DNA from: Rhodobacter sp. NTK016B
Lineage (GTDB): Bacteria; Pseudomonadota; Alphaproteobacteria; Rhodobacterales; Rhodobacteraceae
Length of the DNA: 64,000 bases
Assembly (NCBI RefSeq): GCF_017303295.1
Contig: NZ_JAFKOK010000002.1
Span: forward strand, 124,001-188,000
Direction of reading: 5' to 3'
The notes under the pieces were generated by a model that saw only the letters and a list, made by a program, of their open reading frames with translations, was not told where the DNA came from and ran no database searches. This document shows positions 53,188 through 62,530 of the stretch, one piece after another. A program made the translations under genes and the position numbers. The stretch's first letter is position 1, and every line of letters starts with the position of its first letter.

Positions 53188-54522
53188 TCAGCGCAGCGCG
53201 ATGGGCAGCCACAGCGCAATGGCAGGAATGAAGATCACCAGCAAGAGCGCGGTGATCTGGATCAGCACGAAGGGGATCACCCCGCGATAGATCGTGCGGA
53301 TCGGCAGCTCTGGCGCGATGCCGCGCAGGTAGAACAGCGCATAGCCGAAAGGTGGTGTCAGGAACGAGGTTTGCAAGTTCACTGCCAGCGCGATGGCAAA
53401 CCAGATCATCACCTGATCGCCCGGCAGACCGAAATCCAGCTGCGCGACGATGGGCGCGACAATCGGCACCACGACGGCGGTGATCTCGACCCAGTCAAGA
53501 AAGAAGCCCAGCAGGAAGACCAGAGCCATGATGGTGAAGAACACGGCGTAGGGATTGCGCTCGCCGATATTGAACAGATCGAGGATCATCGCGTCGCCCC
53601 CCAGCCTGCGGAACACGACCGAAAAGATCGACGCGCCGATCATCACGAAGACGATCATCGCCGTGGTCTTGGTGGTTTCGTGCAGTGCGCCGCTGAGCGC
53701 CTTGAAGCTGAGCTTGCGCGACAGAAGCGCCAGCACCAGCGCACCGGCCGCGCCGATGGCGGCGGATTCGGTGGGCGTGGCGATGCCCGCGATGATCGTG
53801 CCCAGCACCGACAGGATCAGCACCAGCGGCGCCACAAGGTCGCGCATCAGCGCCCACAGCGTCTGGCCAAGGCTACGCTTCTCGCCGCGTTCGGGCGCGG
53901 GCACGCGGTGCGGCTGGAAGAACGCGACCGAGCCGAGATAGAGGAAATAGAGCCCCGACAGCACCAGCCCCGGCACGATGGCGGCCATGAACAGGTCGCC
54001 CACCGAGACACGCAGCTGGTCGCCCAGAATGATCAGCATGATTGAGGGCGGCAGCAGGATACCCAGCGTCCCCGACGAGGCGATCAGCCCCGAGGCAAGG
54101 CGCATATCGTATTTCGCCTCGCGCATGGCGGGCAGCGACATCATGCCCATCATCACCACCGAGGCGCCGATGATACCGGTCGAGGCCGCCATGATCACGC
54201 CGATGATCATCACCGAAAAAGCGTAGCCGCCCGGCGTGCGCTGGAACAGCGAGGCGAGCGAGCGCATGAGCCGCTCGGCAATGCCCGAGCGTTCCAGCAT
54301 CAGGCCCATGAAGACGAAAAGCGGGATCGCCACCAGCAGCCAGTTGGTGAGCGTGCCGGAATAGATCCGCTGCACGCCCATCGACAGGAACAGCATCGGA
54401 ATGCCGTTGAGGACGGCGAAAATAATGCCGATGCCGGCAAGGACAAAGGCGACGGGATAGCCCGAGAAGATGCCGGCGATAAGGCCCAGCAGCATCAGTT
54501 CGGGGCCGAGATGGTCGATCAT
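53188..54522 (-). CDS. dctM: TRAP transporter large permease (DctM)
   Basis: A 444-residue protein with about 12 helices. LMLERSGIAERLMRSLASLFQRTPGGYAFSVMIIGVIMAASTGIIGASVVMMGMMSLPAM and LIASSGTLGILLPPSIMLIILGDQLRVSVGDLFMAAIVPG are the DctM consensus. It carries Na+-driven solute import with DctQ and the periplasmic binding protein. Overlaps dctQ by 4 bp. Confidence 0.95.
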   Translation of the reverse strand: MIDHLGPELMLLGLIAGIFSGYPVAFVLAGIGIIFAVLNGIPMLFLSMGVQRIYSGTLTNWLLVAIPLFVFMGLMLERSGIAERLMRSLASLFQRTPGGYAFSVMIIGVIMAASTGIIGASVVMMGMMSLPAMREAKYDMRLASGLIASSGTLGILLPPSIMLIILGDQLRVSVGDLFMAAIVPGLVLSGLYFLYLGSVAFFQPHRVPAPERGEKRSLGQTLWALMRDLVAPLVLILSVLGTIIAGIATPTESAAIGAAGALVLALLSRKLSFKALSGALHETTKTTAMIVFVMIGASIFSVVFRRLGGDAMILDLFNIGERNPYAVFFTIMALVFLLGFFLDWVEITAVVVPIVAPIVAQLDFGLPGDQVMIWFAIALAVNLQTSFLTPPFGYALFYLRGIAPELPIRTIYRGVIPFVLIQITALLLVIFIPAIALWLPIALR

Positions 54523-55082
54523 CGTGTGTCCTCGGTCAGGTCGCCGCGGAAGAGTTGAATGGCGGTGCCGATTGCGCGGATGAGGCCCAGAAGCCCAAGC
54601 ACCGCGAAACTGAGCGGCAGCATCGCCTTGATCAGCCAGCGAGTATCGAGCCCGCCCTGCGTCGAGCCTTCGGCGGTGCGGAAGGCCACTTCGGTAAAGG
54701 ACCAGCCATACCAGGCGATGATCGCGCAGAAGGGCAGAAGAAAGACCAGATCGCCGATCATCCGCACCCAGAGCCGTTTGCGCGGGCCCATCTGCAGCGC
54801 AAGGAAATCGACCGAGACATGGCGATCATCGCGCAGTGACCAGATGCCGCCCCAAAGCACCAGCAGGGCGAAGATGTACCACTGGATGTCGAACAGGCTG
54901 TTGACGGTCAGCGCCCGGCCCAGAACCGGGATCGAGCCGTCCCAAGCGATCAGCGTGTTGCGACCGAGGGCGGCGTAGACGATTGAGATCAGGATCGTGG
55001 CGATCAGCGGCAGCGTGAGCCAGCTGACCCAGACGGCGGGCAGGCACAGAAGTGCCATCGCTTTCTTCAGGAATGCCGGCAT
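54519..55082 (-). CDS. dctQ: TRAP transporter small permease (DctQ)
   Basis: A 187-residue four-helix subunit. WGGIWSLRDDRHVSVDFLALQMGPRKRLWVRMIGDLVFLLPFCAIIAWYGWSFTEVAF is the DctQ-specific central region. ATG 55082 follows a GGGGGAG site. It lies between dctP (96 bp upstream) and dctM, so the order is P-Q-M. It supports the DctM subunit in the membrane. Confidence 0.92.
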   Translation of the reverse strand: MPAFLKKAMALLCLPAVWVSWLTLPLIATILISIVYAALGRNTLIAWDGSIPVLGRALTVNSLFDIQWYIFALLVLWGGIWSLRDDRHVSVDFLALQMGPRKRLWVRMIGDLVFLLPFCAIIAWYGWSFTEVAFRTAEGSTQGGLDTRWLIKAMLPLSFAVLGLLGLIRAIGTAIQLFRGDLTEDTR

Positions 55083-55178
55083 GCTCCCCCCCGGGCAAGT
55101 GGGCCGTGTTCGTGGTCGGGGCGGTCGCCTCTGCTTTGAGGGACCGCCCCGGCTGTTGTCGCTATCCAATCACGCCGA

Positions 55179-56222
55179 TCAGCGGGCCGGAAGGGCCTGC
55201 AGGCTCGACCATTCGCCGACGCTGTCCATATAGGCGCGCAGCGATTCCAGCGCCTCGGCAAAGATCGGGTCCTGGGCGGCCTGCTCGTCGAGCACCGCGT
55301 CCGAGGCGTCGCGCAGGGCGAGCAGAACCTCGTCGGGGAAGCGGCGGACGTCGGTCCCGGCTTCGCGGATTTCCGCGATCGCGGCGGCCTGGCTGTTGAT
55401 CTGGTCGCCGAGGTTATAGGCGATGTTGGCCTGGCAGGCTTCGGTCATGATGTCCTGCGTACGCTCGTCGAAGCTGTTCCAGACATCCATGTTGATGATG
55501 ATGCTGTCCCAGCTCGACGGCTGGTGCCAGCCCGGGAAGTAGTAGTATTCCGTCACACGCTGGAAGCCGAAGCCCACATCGAGCTGCGGTGCCGAGAATT
55601 CGGCCGCGTCGATGCGCCCGGTTTCGAGGCTGAGGAAGATCTCGCCCGCCGGGACCAGCTGGGTGTTGGCGCCCAGACGCGCCATCGCCATGCCGCCGAG
55701 ACCGGCGATCCGCATGTTCAGGCCCTCAAGGTCTTCGACCGAGTTGATCTCGCGGTTGAACCAGCCACCGGCTTCGGCGCCGACCAGGTGGCAGGGCAGA
55801 ACCTTGACGTTGAACGGGTCATAGGCGCGCTGGATGATTTCCAGACCGCCCCCTTCGAACATCCAGCCCAGCGCCACGTCCGGCGAGGGGCCGAAGGGCA
55901 TCGAACCGACGAGGTTGGCGACCGGGATCTGCTGCGCCCAGTAACCGATCCAATCGAAGCCCATCTGCAGGGCGCCCGAGCTGACCGCGCCGAAAACTTC
56001 GAACGGCGGCACGAAATCGCCCGCGCCGTGCACGTTGATGGTGACGTCGCCGTCGGTCATCTCGTTCACGCGCGCCGCCCAGAGCTGCGGGCTCGGGCCG
56101 ATCGAGGGCACGTTAAGCCCGAACACACTTTGCAGATCGAAGGTCTGCGCCTGAGCGGCCGTGCCACCCGCGGCGACAAGCGCGGCCGCAGCCAGCAGCG
56201 GCAGTCGTTTGAAAGTCGTCAT
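55179..56222 (-). CDS. dctP: TRAP transporter substrate-binding protein (DctP)
   Basis: A 347-residue periplasmic receptor. The signal peptide ends about TAAQA|QTF (residue 25). DVTINVHGAGDFVPPFEVFGAVSSGALQMGFDWIGYW and NMRIAGLGGMAMARLGANTQLVPAGEIFLSLETGRIDAAEFSAP are typical of the DctP/TAXI-distinct TRAP-P family, the latter containing the substrate-gating Arg region. The ligand is probably an organic anion. It is divergent from an SDR gene across a region with short inverted repeats. Confidence 0.93.
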   Translation of the reverse strand: MTTFKRLPLLAAAALVAAGGTAAQAQTFDLQSVFGLNVPSIGPSPQLWAARVNEMTDGDVTINVHGAGDFVPPFEVFGAVSSGALQMGFDWIGYWAQQIPVANLVGSMPFGPSPDVALGWMFEGGGLEIIQRAYDPFNVKVLPCHLVGAEAGGWFNREINSVEDLEGLNMRIAGLGGMAMARLGANTQLVPAGEIFLSLETGRIDAAEFSAPQLDVGFGFQRVTEYYYFPGWHQPSSWDSIIINMDVWNSFDERTQDIMTEACQANIAYNLGDQINSQAAAIAEIREAGTDVRRFPDEVLLALRDASDAVLDEQAAQDPIFAEALESLRAYMDSVGEWSSLQALPAR

Positions 56223-56328
56223 GTCTGTTCCTCCCGAAAATTCGCGTCTTCCGTCCTCGGCATGGTGCCGGGGCGGACTCCCGAAGCCGGGAGCACTGCT
56301 TGCGAAAAGACGTGTCCCAACCCTACCT

Positions 56329-56367
56329 TTTGTTAGTCATCAACAAATCTATTTGCAACAGACAAAT
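56329..56367. promoter_or_regulatory. Two short inverted repeats between dctP and the SDR gene
   Basis: TTTGTT-N7-AACAAA (56329-56347) and ATTTG-N7-CAAAT (56351-56367) both have a 7-bp spacer. They lie in the AT-rich divergent promoter region and are candidate operators for the local IclR regulator or another protein. The sequences differ from the palindrome at 62503. Confidence 0.45.
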
Positions 56368-56448
56368 TTTGTGCGAGACGAAAAAGGCAACCCAGAGGGG
56401 ATCGGCACATTGGCCGTGCCCCTCTGGGGATCGGGATGGGAGGACATG

Positions 56449-57213
56449 ATGCAAGGATTTTCCTTGAATTTTAAAGGCGTTGTTGCCGTTGTGACCGGCG
56501 CGGCGCAGGGAAATGGCCGGGCGATCGCCTTGGGGCTGGCCGAGGCAGGCGCAGCGGTCGCCTGCTGCGATATGCAGGGCGATTCGGTGCGCGAACTGGC
56601 CGAAGAGATCGTCCGGTCAGGCGGCAAGGCGGTGGGAATCACGCTGGACGTGACCGATTCCGACGCCTGCCGGTCCGCCGCCAAGGCAGTGGCGGAAACG
56701 CTGGGTGATGCCTCGGTGCTGGTCAACAATGCGGGCGTCATCCGCCGCACGCTGCCCGATGCCGAAAGCTTCGCCGCCGATTGGGATTTCGTGCTGAAGG
56801 TCAATGCGACCGGCACGATGCAGATGGTCCGCGCCTTCCTGCCGCAGCTTCGCGCCACGCAGGGGCGGATCGTCAATCTGGGGTCGATCATGTCAGTGAC
56901 AGCCGGGCCCGGTCTGGCCGCTTATGCCGCGTCGAAGGGCGCGGTGCTGCAGCTGACCAAGGTTCTGGCGCATGATCTGGCGCCCGACGGCATCCGCGTC
57001 AACGCGATCGCGCCCGGCGTGATCGAGACGCCGATGACCGAGGTCACGCGCGCCGATCCCGACGCGATCGGGCGTTTCATGGCCCATACCCCGCTGCGCC
57101 GCCCCGGCCATCCGTCGGAACTGGTCGGGCCAGTGCTGTTCCTCGCTTCCGAGGCATCGAGTTACGTGACGGGCGCTCTGTTGCCCGTCGATGGCGGCTA
57201 TCTGGCCGCGTGA
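56449..57213 (+). CDS. SDR family oxidoreductase
   Basis: A 254-residue classical short-chain dehydrogenase/reductase. The cofactor loop is VTGAAQGNGRAIALGLA, NAG is at VLVNNAGVIRR, the catalytic Ser is in NLGSIMSVTAG, and Tyr/Lys appear in YAASKGAV. All catalytic residues are present, unlike the SDR at 31251. ATG 56449 is taken because GGAGG lies 5 nt upstream (the overlapping ATG 56446 would be too close). It starts a plus-strand run with an FAD dehydrogenase, EamA permease and IclR regulator, suggesting oxidation of an alcohol in an imported carbon source. Confidence 0.92.
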   Translation: MQGFSLNFKGVVAVVTGAAQGNGRAIALGLAEAGAAVACCDMQGDSVRELAEEIVRSGGKAVGITLDVTDSDACRSAAKAVAETLGDASVLVNNAGVIRRTLPDAESFAADWDFVLKVNATGTMQMVRAFLPQLRATQGRIVNLGSIMSVTAGPGLAAYAASKGAVLQLTKVLAHDLAPDGIRVNAIAPGVIETPMTEVTRADPDAIGRFMAHTPLRRPGHPSELVGPVLFLASEASSYVTGALLPVDGGYLAA

Positions 57214-57227
57214 GAAGGATTGAGACG

Positions 57228-58937
57228 ATGAAACGACAAGAGGTAGACGTTCTGGTAGTCGGTTCGGGCGCGGGCGGTCTGTCGACCGCCGTGGCCGCCG
57301 CGCATCGCCGGCTCGACGTTCTGGTGGTCGAGAAGGAACCCGTGTTCGGCGGCACCACCGCGCGGTCGGGCGGCTGGATGTGGATCCCCGGCAACGGCCC
57401 CGAACTGCGCGCCGGTATCGAGGACGACGCCGCCAAGGCGCGGATCTACCTGCAGCACGAAGCGGGCGAGCATTTCGATGCCGAGCGCGTCGATGCCTTT
57501 CTGGAAGCCGGCCCCAAGGCGGTCGAGTTCTTCGAAGAGAAAACCGCGCTGCAATTCGACCTTGGCCCGTTCTTCGCCGATTACCATCCCGATGCCCCGG
57601 GCGGCATGGATGGCGGCCGCTCGATCGTCGCGCGGCCCTTCGACGGGCGTGAACTGGGCCCCGAGATCAAACGCCTGCGTCCGCCTTTGCAGGAGATCAC
57701 TTTCCTCGGGATGATGATCGGCTCGGGCAAGGAGCTGCTGCACTTCTTCAACGTCATGCGCTCGCCGGTCTCGGCCTTTTACGTGGGCAAGCTGTTCTTC
57801 AAATTCCTGCGCGACATGGCCTTCCACGGTCGTCCGATGCGACTGATGAACGGCAACGCGCTGGCCGGGCGGCTGGCGAAATCGGCCTTCGACAAGGGCG
57901 TGCCGATCTGGACGCATGCGCCGGTGCGCGAGCTTCTGCGTGACGACAACGACAACATCATCGGCGCACGGATCGACCGGCGCGACGGTCCGGTCGAAGT
58001 GATCGCGCGCAAGGGCGTGGTGCTGGCTGCGGGCGGCTTCCCGCAGGACATGCTGCGCCGCAAGGAGCTGATGCCGCACGCCCCCACCGGCTACGAGCAC
58101 GTCACCCCCGCGCCTCCGGGCAATACCGGCGACGGGCTGCGGCTGGGCGAAAGCGCGGGCGCCACGGTGGACACCTCCCTGCCCCATGCCGCCGCTTGGG
58201 TCCCGATCTCGCGGCCGGTGCGGCCGGACGGGACGCTGGGCACGTTCCCGCATTTCGTCGACCGCTCGAAACCCGGCGTGATCGCGGTCACGCGCTCGGG
58301 CAAGCGGTTCGTGAACGAATCGAACAGCTACCACGATTTCTGTCAGGCCATGGTCGCGCGCTGCCGCGAGGAAGCGGGCGAGGGCACCGAACCCGCCGCG
58401 TGGTTCATCACGGATCACCGGGCGTTCCGCAAATACGGGCTGGGCTATGCCAAGCCCGCGCCGGTTCCCTACAAGGCGCTGATCAAGAACGGCTATCTGT
58501 TGCGCGGCAACACGCTGCGCGAACTGGCCGAGCAATTCGGTGGCGACGGGGCCGAGCTTGAACGCACGGTGGCCGCATACAACCCGCTGGCGGCCAAGGG
58601 CGAGGACCCGGAATACGGCAAGGGCTCGACCAGCTACAACCGTTCGCTGGGCGACCCCGAGCATGGGCCGAATCCCTGCCTTGCGCCGATCAAGGACGGG
58701 CCGTTCTACGCGGTGCGGCTCTATGTGGGCGATCTGGGCACCTTCGCGGGGCTCAAGACAAACGCCAATGCGCAGGTGCTGGATGCTCAGGGCCAGCCGC
58801 TGCAGGGGCTCTATTCGGTGGGCAACGACGCGGCCTCAATCATGGGGGGCAATTACCCCGGTGGCGGCATCACGCTGGGTCCGGCGATCACCTTTGGCTA
58901 CATCGCCGCGCGTCACATGGCGCGGGCCAACGACTGA
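57228..58937 (+). CDS. FAD-dependent oxidoreductase (3-ketosteroid dehydrogenase / fumarate reductase flavoprotein family)
   Basis: A 569-residue flavoprotein. The FAD motif is VLVVGSGAGGLSTAVAAAHR, followed by VVEKEPVFGGTTARSGGWMWIPGN; the late FAD region is SVGNDAASIMGGNYPGGGITLGPAITFGYIA. This end is typical of 3-ketosteroid-delta-dehydrogenase-like and urocanate/fumarate reductase-like proteins. It has no heme or FMN domain and no signal peptide, so it is cytosolic. It probably desaturates or reduces a cyclic or enoic substrate formed in this cluster. ATG 57228 lies 14 bp after the SDR. Confidence 0.88.
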   Translation: MKRQEVDVLVVGSGAGGLSTAVAAAHRRLDVLVVEKEPVFGGTTARSGGWMWIPGNGPELRAGIEDDAAKARIYLQHEAGEHFDAERVDAFLEAGPKAVEFFEEKTALQFDLGPFFADYHPDAPGGMDGGRSIVARPFDGRELGPEIKRLRPPLQEITFLGMMIGSGKELLHFFNVMRSPVSAFYVGKLFFKFLRDMAFHGRPMRLMNGNALAGRLAKSAFDKGVPIWTHAPVRELLRDDNDNIIGARIDRRDGPVEVIARKGVVLAAGGFPQDMLRRKELMPHAPTGYEHVTPAPPGNTGDGLRLGESAGATVDTSLPHAAAWVPISRPVRPDGTLGTFPHFVDRSKPGVIAVTRSGKRFVNESNSYHDFCQAMVARCREEAGEGTEPAAWFITDHRAFRKYGLGYAKPAPVPYKALIKNGYLLRGNTLRELAEQFGGDGAELERTVAAYNPLAAKGEDPEYGKGSTSYNRSLGDPEHGPNPCLAPIKDGPFYAVRLYVGDLGTFAGLKTNANAQVLDAQGQPLQGLYSVGNDAASIMGGNYPGGGITLGPAITFGYIAARHMARAND

Positions 58938-58944
58938 TCGCGTC

Positions 58945-59841
58945 ATGGATCGAACGCGGCAGGGCGTCGCGCTGGGTTTCCTCGCGGCGCTCAGCTGGGG
59001 GATCTACAATGTTGGCGCCGAAATCGGACAGGCGACGGGCTTCCGGCCCGCCGACCTGACGCTTCTGCGCTACGGGGGAGCGGCGCTGCTGATGGCGCCG
59101 CTTCTGGTTCTGGCCCGCCACCGGCTGCCGCCCCTGCGCAAGGTGGCGGTGCTGGCGCTTCTGATCGGTCCGCTTTTCGCGCTGGCCTTCAACGAAGGGT
59201 TCCAGCGTGCACCGCTCTCGCATGCGGTGGTGATCGGGCCGGGCATGTCGATGCTCGTGGCCAATGCGCTCGACCGCTGGACCAGCGGCACGCCGCTAAG
59301 CTGGATGCGGCGGATCGGCATCGCGATCCTGATCGGCGGGCTGCTAATCATCGCCGCCGACGCCCCCGCGCCACGCGCCTCGGGCGGGTCGGTGCTGGTG
59401 GGCGATCTGTTCTTCGTCACCTCGGGGTCGCTGTGGGGGATCTACGTCTTCACCATGGGCCGCTGGAAGCTGCCACCTATCGAGACCACCGCCTGCATCG
59501 CGACACTCGCGACCCTCGCCTATGCGCCGGTCTATCTGTGGGTCTGGGGCCTGCCCGATCTGGCGCCGGGCCTGTGGGCCGAGCAATTCTTCTATCAGGG
59601 CGTAGTCGGCGGCTGCCTTGCCTTCGTGATCTTCGCTGCGACCGTTTTGCGGCTGGGCGGGGGACGGGCGGCGCTTTTCTCGGCACTGGTCCCGTCCGCG
59701 GCGGTGTTGCTTGCGATACCGCTTACCGGGCAATGGCCCAATGCCATACAATGGATGGGTGTGGCGGTGACGACACTGGGGCTGATCGTCTCGCTTGACC
59801 TGTGGCAGCGTCAGAAGGCATTGCCGGGGCGTGCCGGGTAG
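58945..59841 (+). CDS. EamA/DMT family permease
   Basis: A 298-residue, ten-helix transporter with two EamA repeats (GFLAALSWGIYNVGAEIG begins the first and LFFVTSGSLWGIYVFTMGRWKLP begins the second). ATG 58945 is 7 bp after the FAD dehydrogenase. It may export a pathway product or import a substrate. The direction and solute are unknown. It is unrelated in close sequence to the EamA gene at 21381. Confidence 0.87.
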   Translation: MDRTRQGVALGFLAALSWGIYNVGAEIGQATGFRPADLTLLRYGGAALLMAPLLVLARHRLPPLRKVAVLALLIGPLFALAFNEGFQRAPLSHAVVIGPGMSMLVANALDRWTSGTPLSWMRRIGIAILIGGLLIIAADAPAPRASGGSVLVGDLFFVTSGSLWGIYVFTMGRWKLPPIETTACIATLATLAYAPVYLWVWGLPDLAPGLWAEQFFYQGVVGGCLAFVIFAATVLRLGGGRAALFSALVPSAAVLLAIPLTGQWPNAIQWMGVAVTTLGLIVSLDLWQRQKALPGRAG

Positions 59842-59877
59842 CGGAAACGTGGCAGCAGCCAGAGCGGGAGAGGGCGG

Positions 59878-60699
59878 ATGGCAGAGGATATGGCGCGCGG
59901 CGAGGGCGCAGATGGCGGCAAGCCCGCCAAAGCGCAGCGCGGCATCCGTTCGCTGGAAACGGCGGGCGCCATCCTGCGGGTGATGGCCGAGGCCAATGGC
60001 CCGATGAAACTGCGCGACATCGCCGAGGCGGTCGACGTGGCCCCTGCCCAGCTGCACCCCTATCTCGTCAGCCTGCGCGGGATGCAGATGGTCGAGCAGA
60101 CCGATACAGGCCTGTACGGGCTGGGGCCGTTCGCGCTGCAACTGGGCATGAGCCGTCTGCGCGCGCAGGATGCCTATCACGAGGCGATCGTGCGGGTGTC
60201 GGGGCTGGCCGAGGAAACCGGGCTGATGGTCGCGCTGTCGGTCTGGGGCCTGCATGGCGTGACCATCGTCCATGTCCGCGAGACCATTGCGCGCATCCAT
60301 GCCAACGTGCGCGCGGGCGGCGGGTTCGGGCTGACCAACACCGCGACGGGGCGGTTGTTCGTGGCCTTCCTGCCCGAGACGATGACCGCGCCGCTCATTC
60401 GTCAGGAACTGGCCGAGCGCGCCAGCACCGAAACCCGCTTCAGCTTCGACGAAGCCGCCTACCGCGCCGATATCGCCCGTATCCGGCGCGAGCGCTACGA
60501 GACCACTCTGGACCTGCCGATCCCGGGCGTCAGCGCCGTCACCGCGCCGGTCTTCGATTTCACCGGCGAGATGAAGCTGGCGATCACGGTGATCGGCCCG
60601 ACCCAGCAGATTGATCTGGGCCCGGACGGCGCGGCGGTGCGCGCGACGCTCGATTTCGCGCGCAAGCTGTCGACCGACCTGGGCTATCACCCGTCCTGA
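59878..60699 (+). CDS. IclR family transcriptional regulator
   Basis: A 273-residue regulator. The N-terminal winged HTH is RGIRSLETAGAILRVMAEANGPMKLRDIAEAVDVAPAQLHPYLVSLRGMQMVEQ, and the C-terminal IclR effector domain follows (about 105-270), with [36 protein letters not shown] typical. It closes the plus-strand run and most likely controls the adjoining catabolic genes. Operator candidates lie at 56329-56367 and, more convincingly, at 62503-62530. The effector is unknown. Confidence 0.92.
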   Translation: MAEDMARGEGADGGKPAKAQRGIRSLETAGAILRVMAEANGPMKLRDIAEAVDVAPAQLHPYLVSLRGMQMVEQTDTGLYGLGPFALQLGMSRLRAQDAYHEAIVRVSGLAEETGLMVALSVWGLHGVTIVHVRETIARIHANVRAGGGFGLTNTATGRLFVAFLPETMTAPLIRQELAERASTETRFSFDEAAYRADIARIRRERYETTLDLPIPGVSAVTAPVFDFTGEMKLAITVIGPTQQIDLGPDGAAVRATLDFARKLSTDLGYHPS

Positions 60700-60735
60700 C
60701 GCCTCAGGCATCGGCGGGCATCGGACCACCAACGA

Positions 60736-60770
60736 AAACACCGCGCCCCAAAGGGACGCGGTGTTTCCTT
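60736..60770. terminator. Terminator between the IclR gene and the esterase gene
   Basis: AAACACCGCG/CGCGGTGTTT, a 10-bp perfect stem with an 11-nt loop and T-rich ends on both strands. It lies between convergent genes and probably serves both. Confidence 0.8.
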
Positions 60771-60790
60771 TTGCACGCGGTTAGCCGGGT

Positions 60791-62410
60791 TTAAGGCGCC
60801 TCGCAGGTGAAGTTCTCGGCGAGGGTCTCGTCGCCCGTGCCGCTATAGCGCGCCTGCGACGGATAGGGGCAGGCCGGACGGCTCAGTTCGGCAGTGCCCG
60901 CAGCCTCGGTCCCGTGGGTGACGATCCGGTCGGGTGCCTGACCGTTTTCGACCCAGTCCACCACCGCTTGTAGCGGATCGAAACGACCCAGCCCCGAGCC
61001 GCCGCCGCAATGATGCACGCCGGGCACGAAGAACAGCCGCGCGAAATCGTCACGCGCATCGCCATAGGTCGCGTCCAGCTCCCTGAACCAATCCATCAGC
61101 TCATAGCCCGAAAAGACCGGATCGCCGCTGCCGTGCCAGACGATCATCCGACCGCCCCGGTCGCGGAACGCGTCCAGATCGGTGCTGCGCGAACCCCAGA
61201 TCTCTTGCGAAGCCGTGGTCTGGGCCCAGTCGGTCTCGGCGTCGAAATCGCGCAGGGGATCGGTGTTGGGCCGGGGGTCAGGGAAGGCCAGATAGCGCAG
61301 CCAGTCCTGCTGATAGGTGCCCTGACGACCGTATTGCCCCGCCGTCGGTGCGCTGCCCAGAAGCCAGGCGCGCCAGCCGCTCGGCCCGGCCTCGGCCCCC
61401 GGCATCAGGCCGCGATAGATGGGCGTACCATCCGCCAGCGAGGGGCCGTCATAGATCGCCTGCACCGCGTCCACCTGCGCCTGCGTCAGGCACTGGTTGC
61501 TTTCGCCCTCGCCGCAGAGCAGCTCGGATGGATCGACGCGGCAGCTCGTATCCTGAATGAGCCCGTCCTCGATCCCGTCGCGCGCGTCGCAGGTTGCCCG
61601 CGCATGGGACTGGATGAGCGCCAGCTCGTCATCCGAGAAGGCTTGCGAGACGATTGGATCACCGTTGCCATCGGTCGGCGACGCGGCGGCCAGCGCGCGG
61701 GTGTTCCAGTTCCACGCGACCACCGCGCCCACCAGATCCATCGCCGGAGCCGCCGAGACGATGCCGTCGAAATGCTCGGGATAGCGCCAGGCGGAAATCA
61801 TCGCCTGCCGCCCGCCATTCGAGCAGCCGTTGAAATAGCTGTGGTCGGGGCCGGCCCCGTAAAGCTCGGTGACCAGCGCGCGGGCGCCGGTGGCGACGAT
61901 ATCGACCGCGTTGTAGCCGTTATCCAGCCGCGCCTGCTGATCGACACCGAAGCTCGCATCCGCCGAATCGACGCCGGTATGGCCCGAATCCGTCGCCACG
62001 ACCGCAAAGCCCTGCGCCAGCGCCGGGGTGCCGCTGACGCCATCCGCGCCAATGGCCGGACGCACCGCGCCGTCCAGACCGCCGCCGCCCTGGAACAGGA
62101 AGCGGTGGCTCCAGTCCTGCGGCAACCGCAGCTCGAAGCCCGCACCATAGATCTTGCTGGGGCCGCCGGGCGCCGGGGTCCCCTGCCCCAGACGCGGCGC
62201 CATAATCCCCTGCACAAGGCAATGTGGCGTGGCGCCGTCGGCCAGCGTCGCCATGCGTGCGGCGGTCACGATGCCGCCGGCAAGATCCGCCTGCATCAGC
62301 GCCGTGCAGCGCTCGGCGAAATCGTCGGTGGTTGCGGGCGCGCTTTGCGCATGCGCGGCGCCAGCCAGCCCCAAGACAAGGGCAGAGGTCAGTCCGGTTA
62401 TGGATCGCAT
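60791..62410 (-). CDS. Secreted tannase/feruloyl esterase family hydrolase (MHETase-related fold)
   Basis: A 539-residue exported serine esterase. The signal peptide ends about AAHA|QSA (residue 22). The CS-D-HC signature of the family is visible: Cys196-Ser198 in NGCSNGGRQAM, Asp in WHGSGDPVFSGYELMDWF and His-Cys in VPGVHHCGGGSGLGRFD. The lid contains paired cysteines and an Asp-rich loop (TDGNGDPIVSQAF, ATCDARDGIEDGLIQDTSC) typical of the calcium site. It hydrolyses aromatic acid esters in the periplasm or medium. Aromatic products could feed TRAP import; the specific ester is not known. Confidence 0.9.
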   Translation of the reverse strand: MRSITGLTSALVLGLAGAAHAQSAPATTDDFAERCTALMQADLAGGIVTAARMATLADGATPHCLVQGIMAPRLGQGTPAPGGPSKIYGAGFELRLPQDWSHRFLFQGGGGLDGAVRPAIGADGVSGTPALAQGFAVVATDSGHTGVDSADASFGVDQQARLDNGYNAVDIVATGARALVTELYGAGPDHSYFNGCSNGGRQAMISAWRYPEHFDGIVSAAPAMDLVGAVVAWNWNTRALAAASPTDGNGDPIVSQAFSDDELALIQSHARATCDARDGIEDGLIQDTSCRVDPSELLCGEGESNQCLTQAQVDAVQAIYDGPSLADGTPIYRGLMPGAEAGPSGWRAWLLGSAPTAGQYGRQGTYQQDWLRYLAFPDPRPNTDPLRDFDAETDWAQTTASQEIWGSRSTDLDAFRDRGGRMIVWHGSGDPVFSGYELMDWFRELDATYGDARDDFARLFFVPGVHHCGGGSGLGRFDPLQAVVDWVENGQAPDRIVTHGTEAAGTAELSRPACPYPSQARYSGTGDETLAENFTCEAP

Positions 62411-62502
62411 GTGTCGTCCTCCCGATGCGATGCCCGGCCGATGCGCACCTGATGCGGGCACCACCTCCCCGTGGGGCTCCACTGCGCAAAGTCCGGCTTG
62501 AT

Positions 62503-62530
62503 TCGAATTATTCGATATCGAACAATTCGA
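62503..62530. promoter_or_regulatory. 28-bp palindrome upstream of the esterase gene
   Basis: 13 of 14 base pairs match about the centre between 62516 and 62517. Inner core TTCGATATCGAA (62511-62522) is perfect, and the flanks TCGAATT/AATTCGA pair after a single A/C mismatch. It lies about 95-120 bp upstream of the minus-strand esterase start. Its minus-strand core GTTCGATAT equals that of the pcaIJ upstream site. A likely operator for an IclR-type regulator. Confidence 0.7.
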
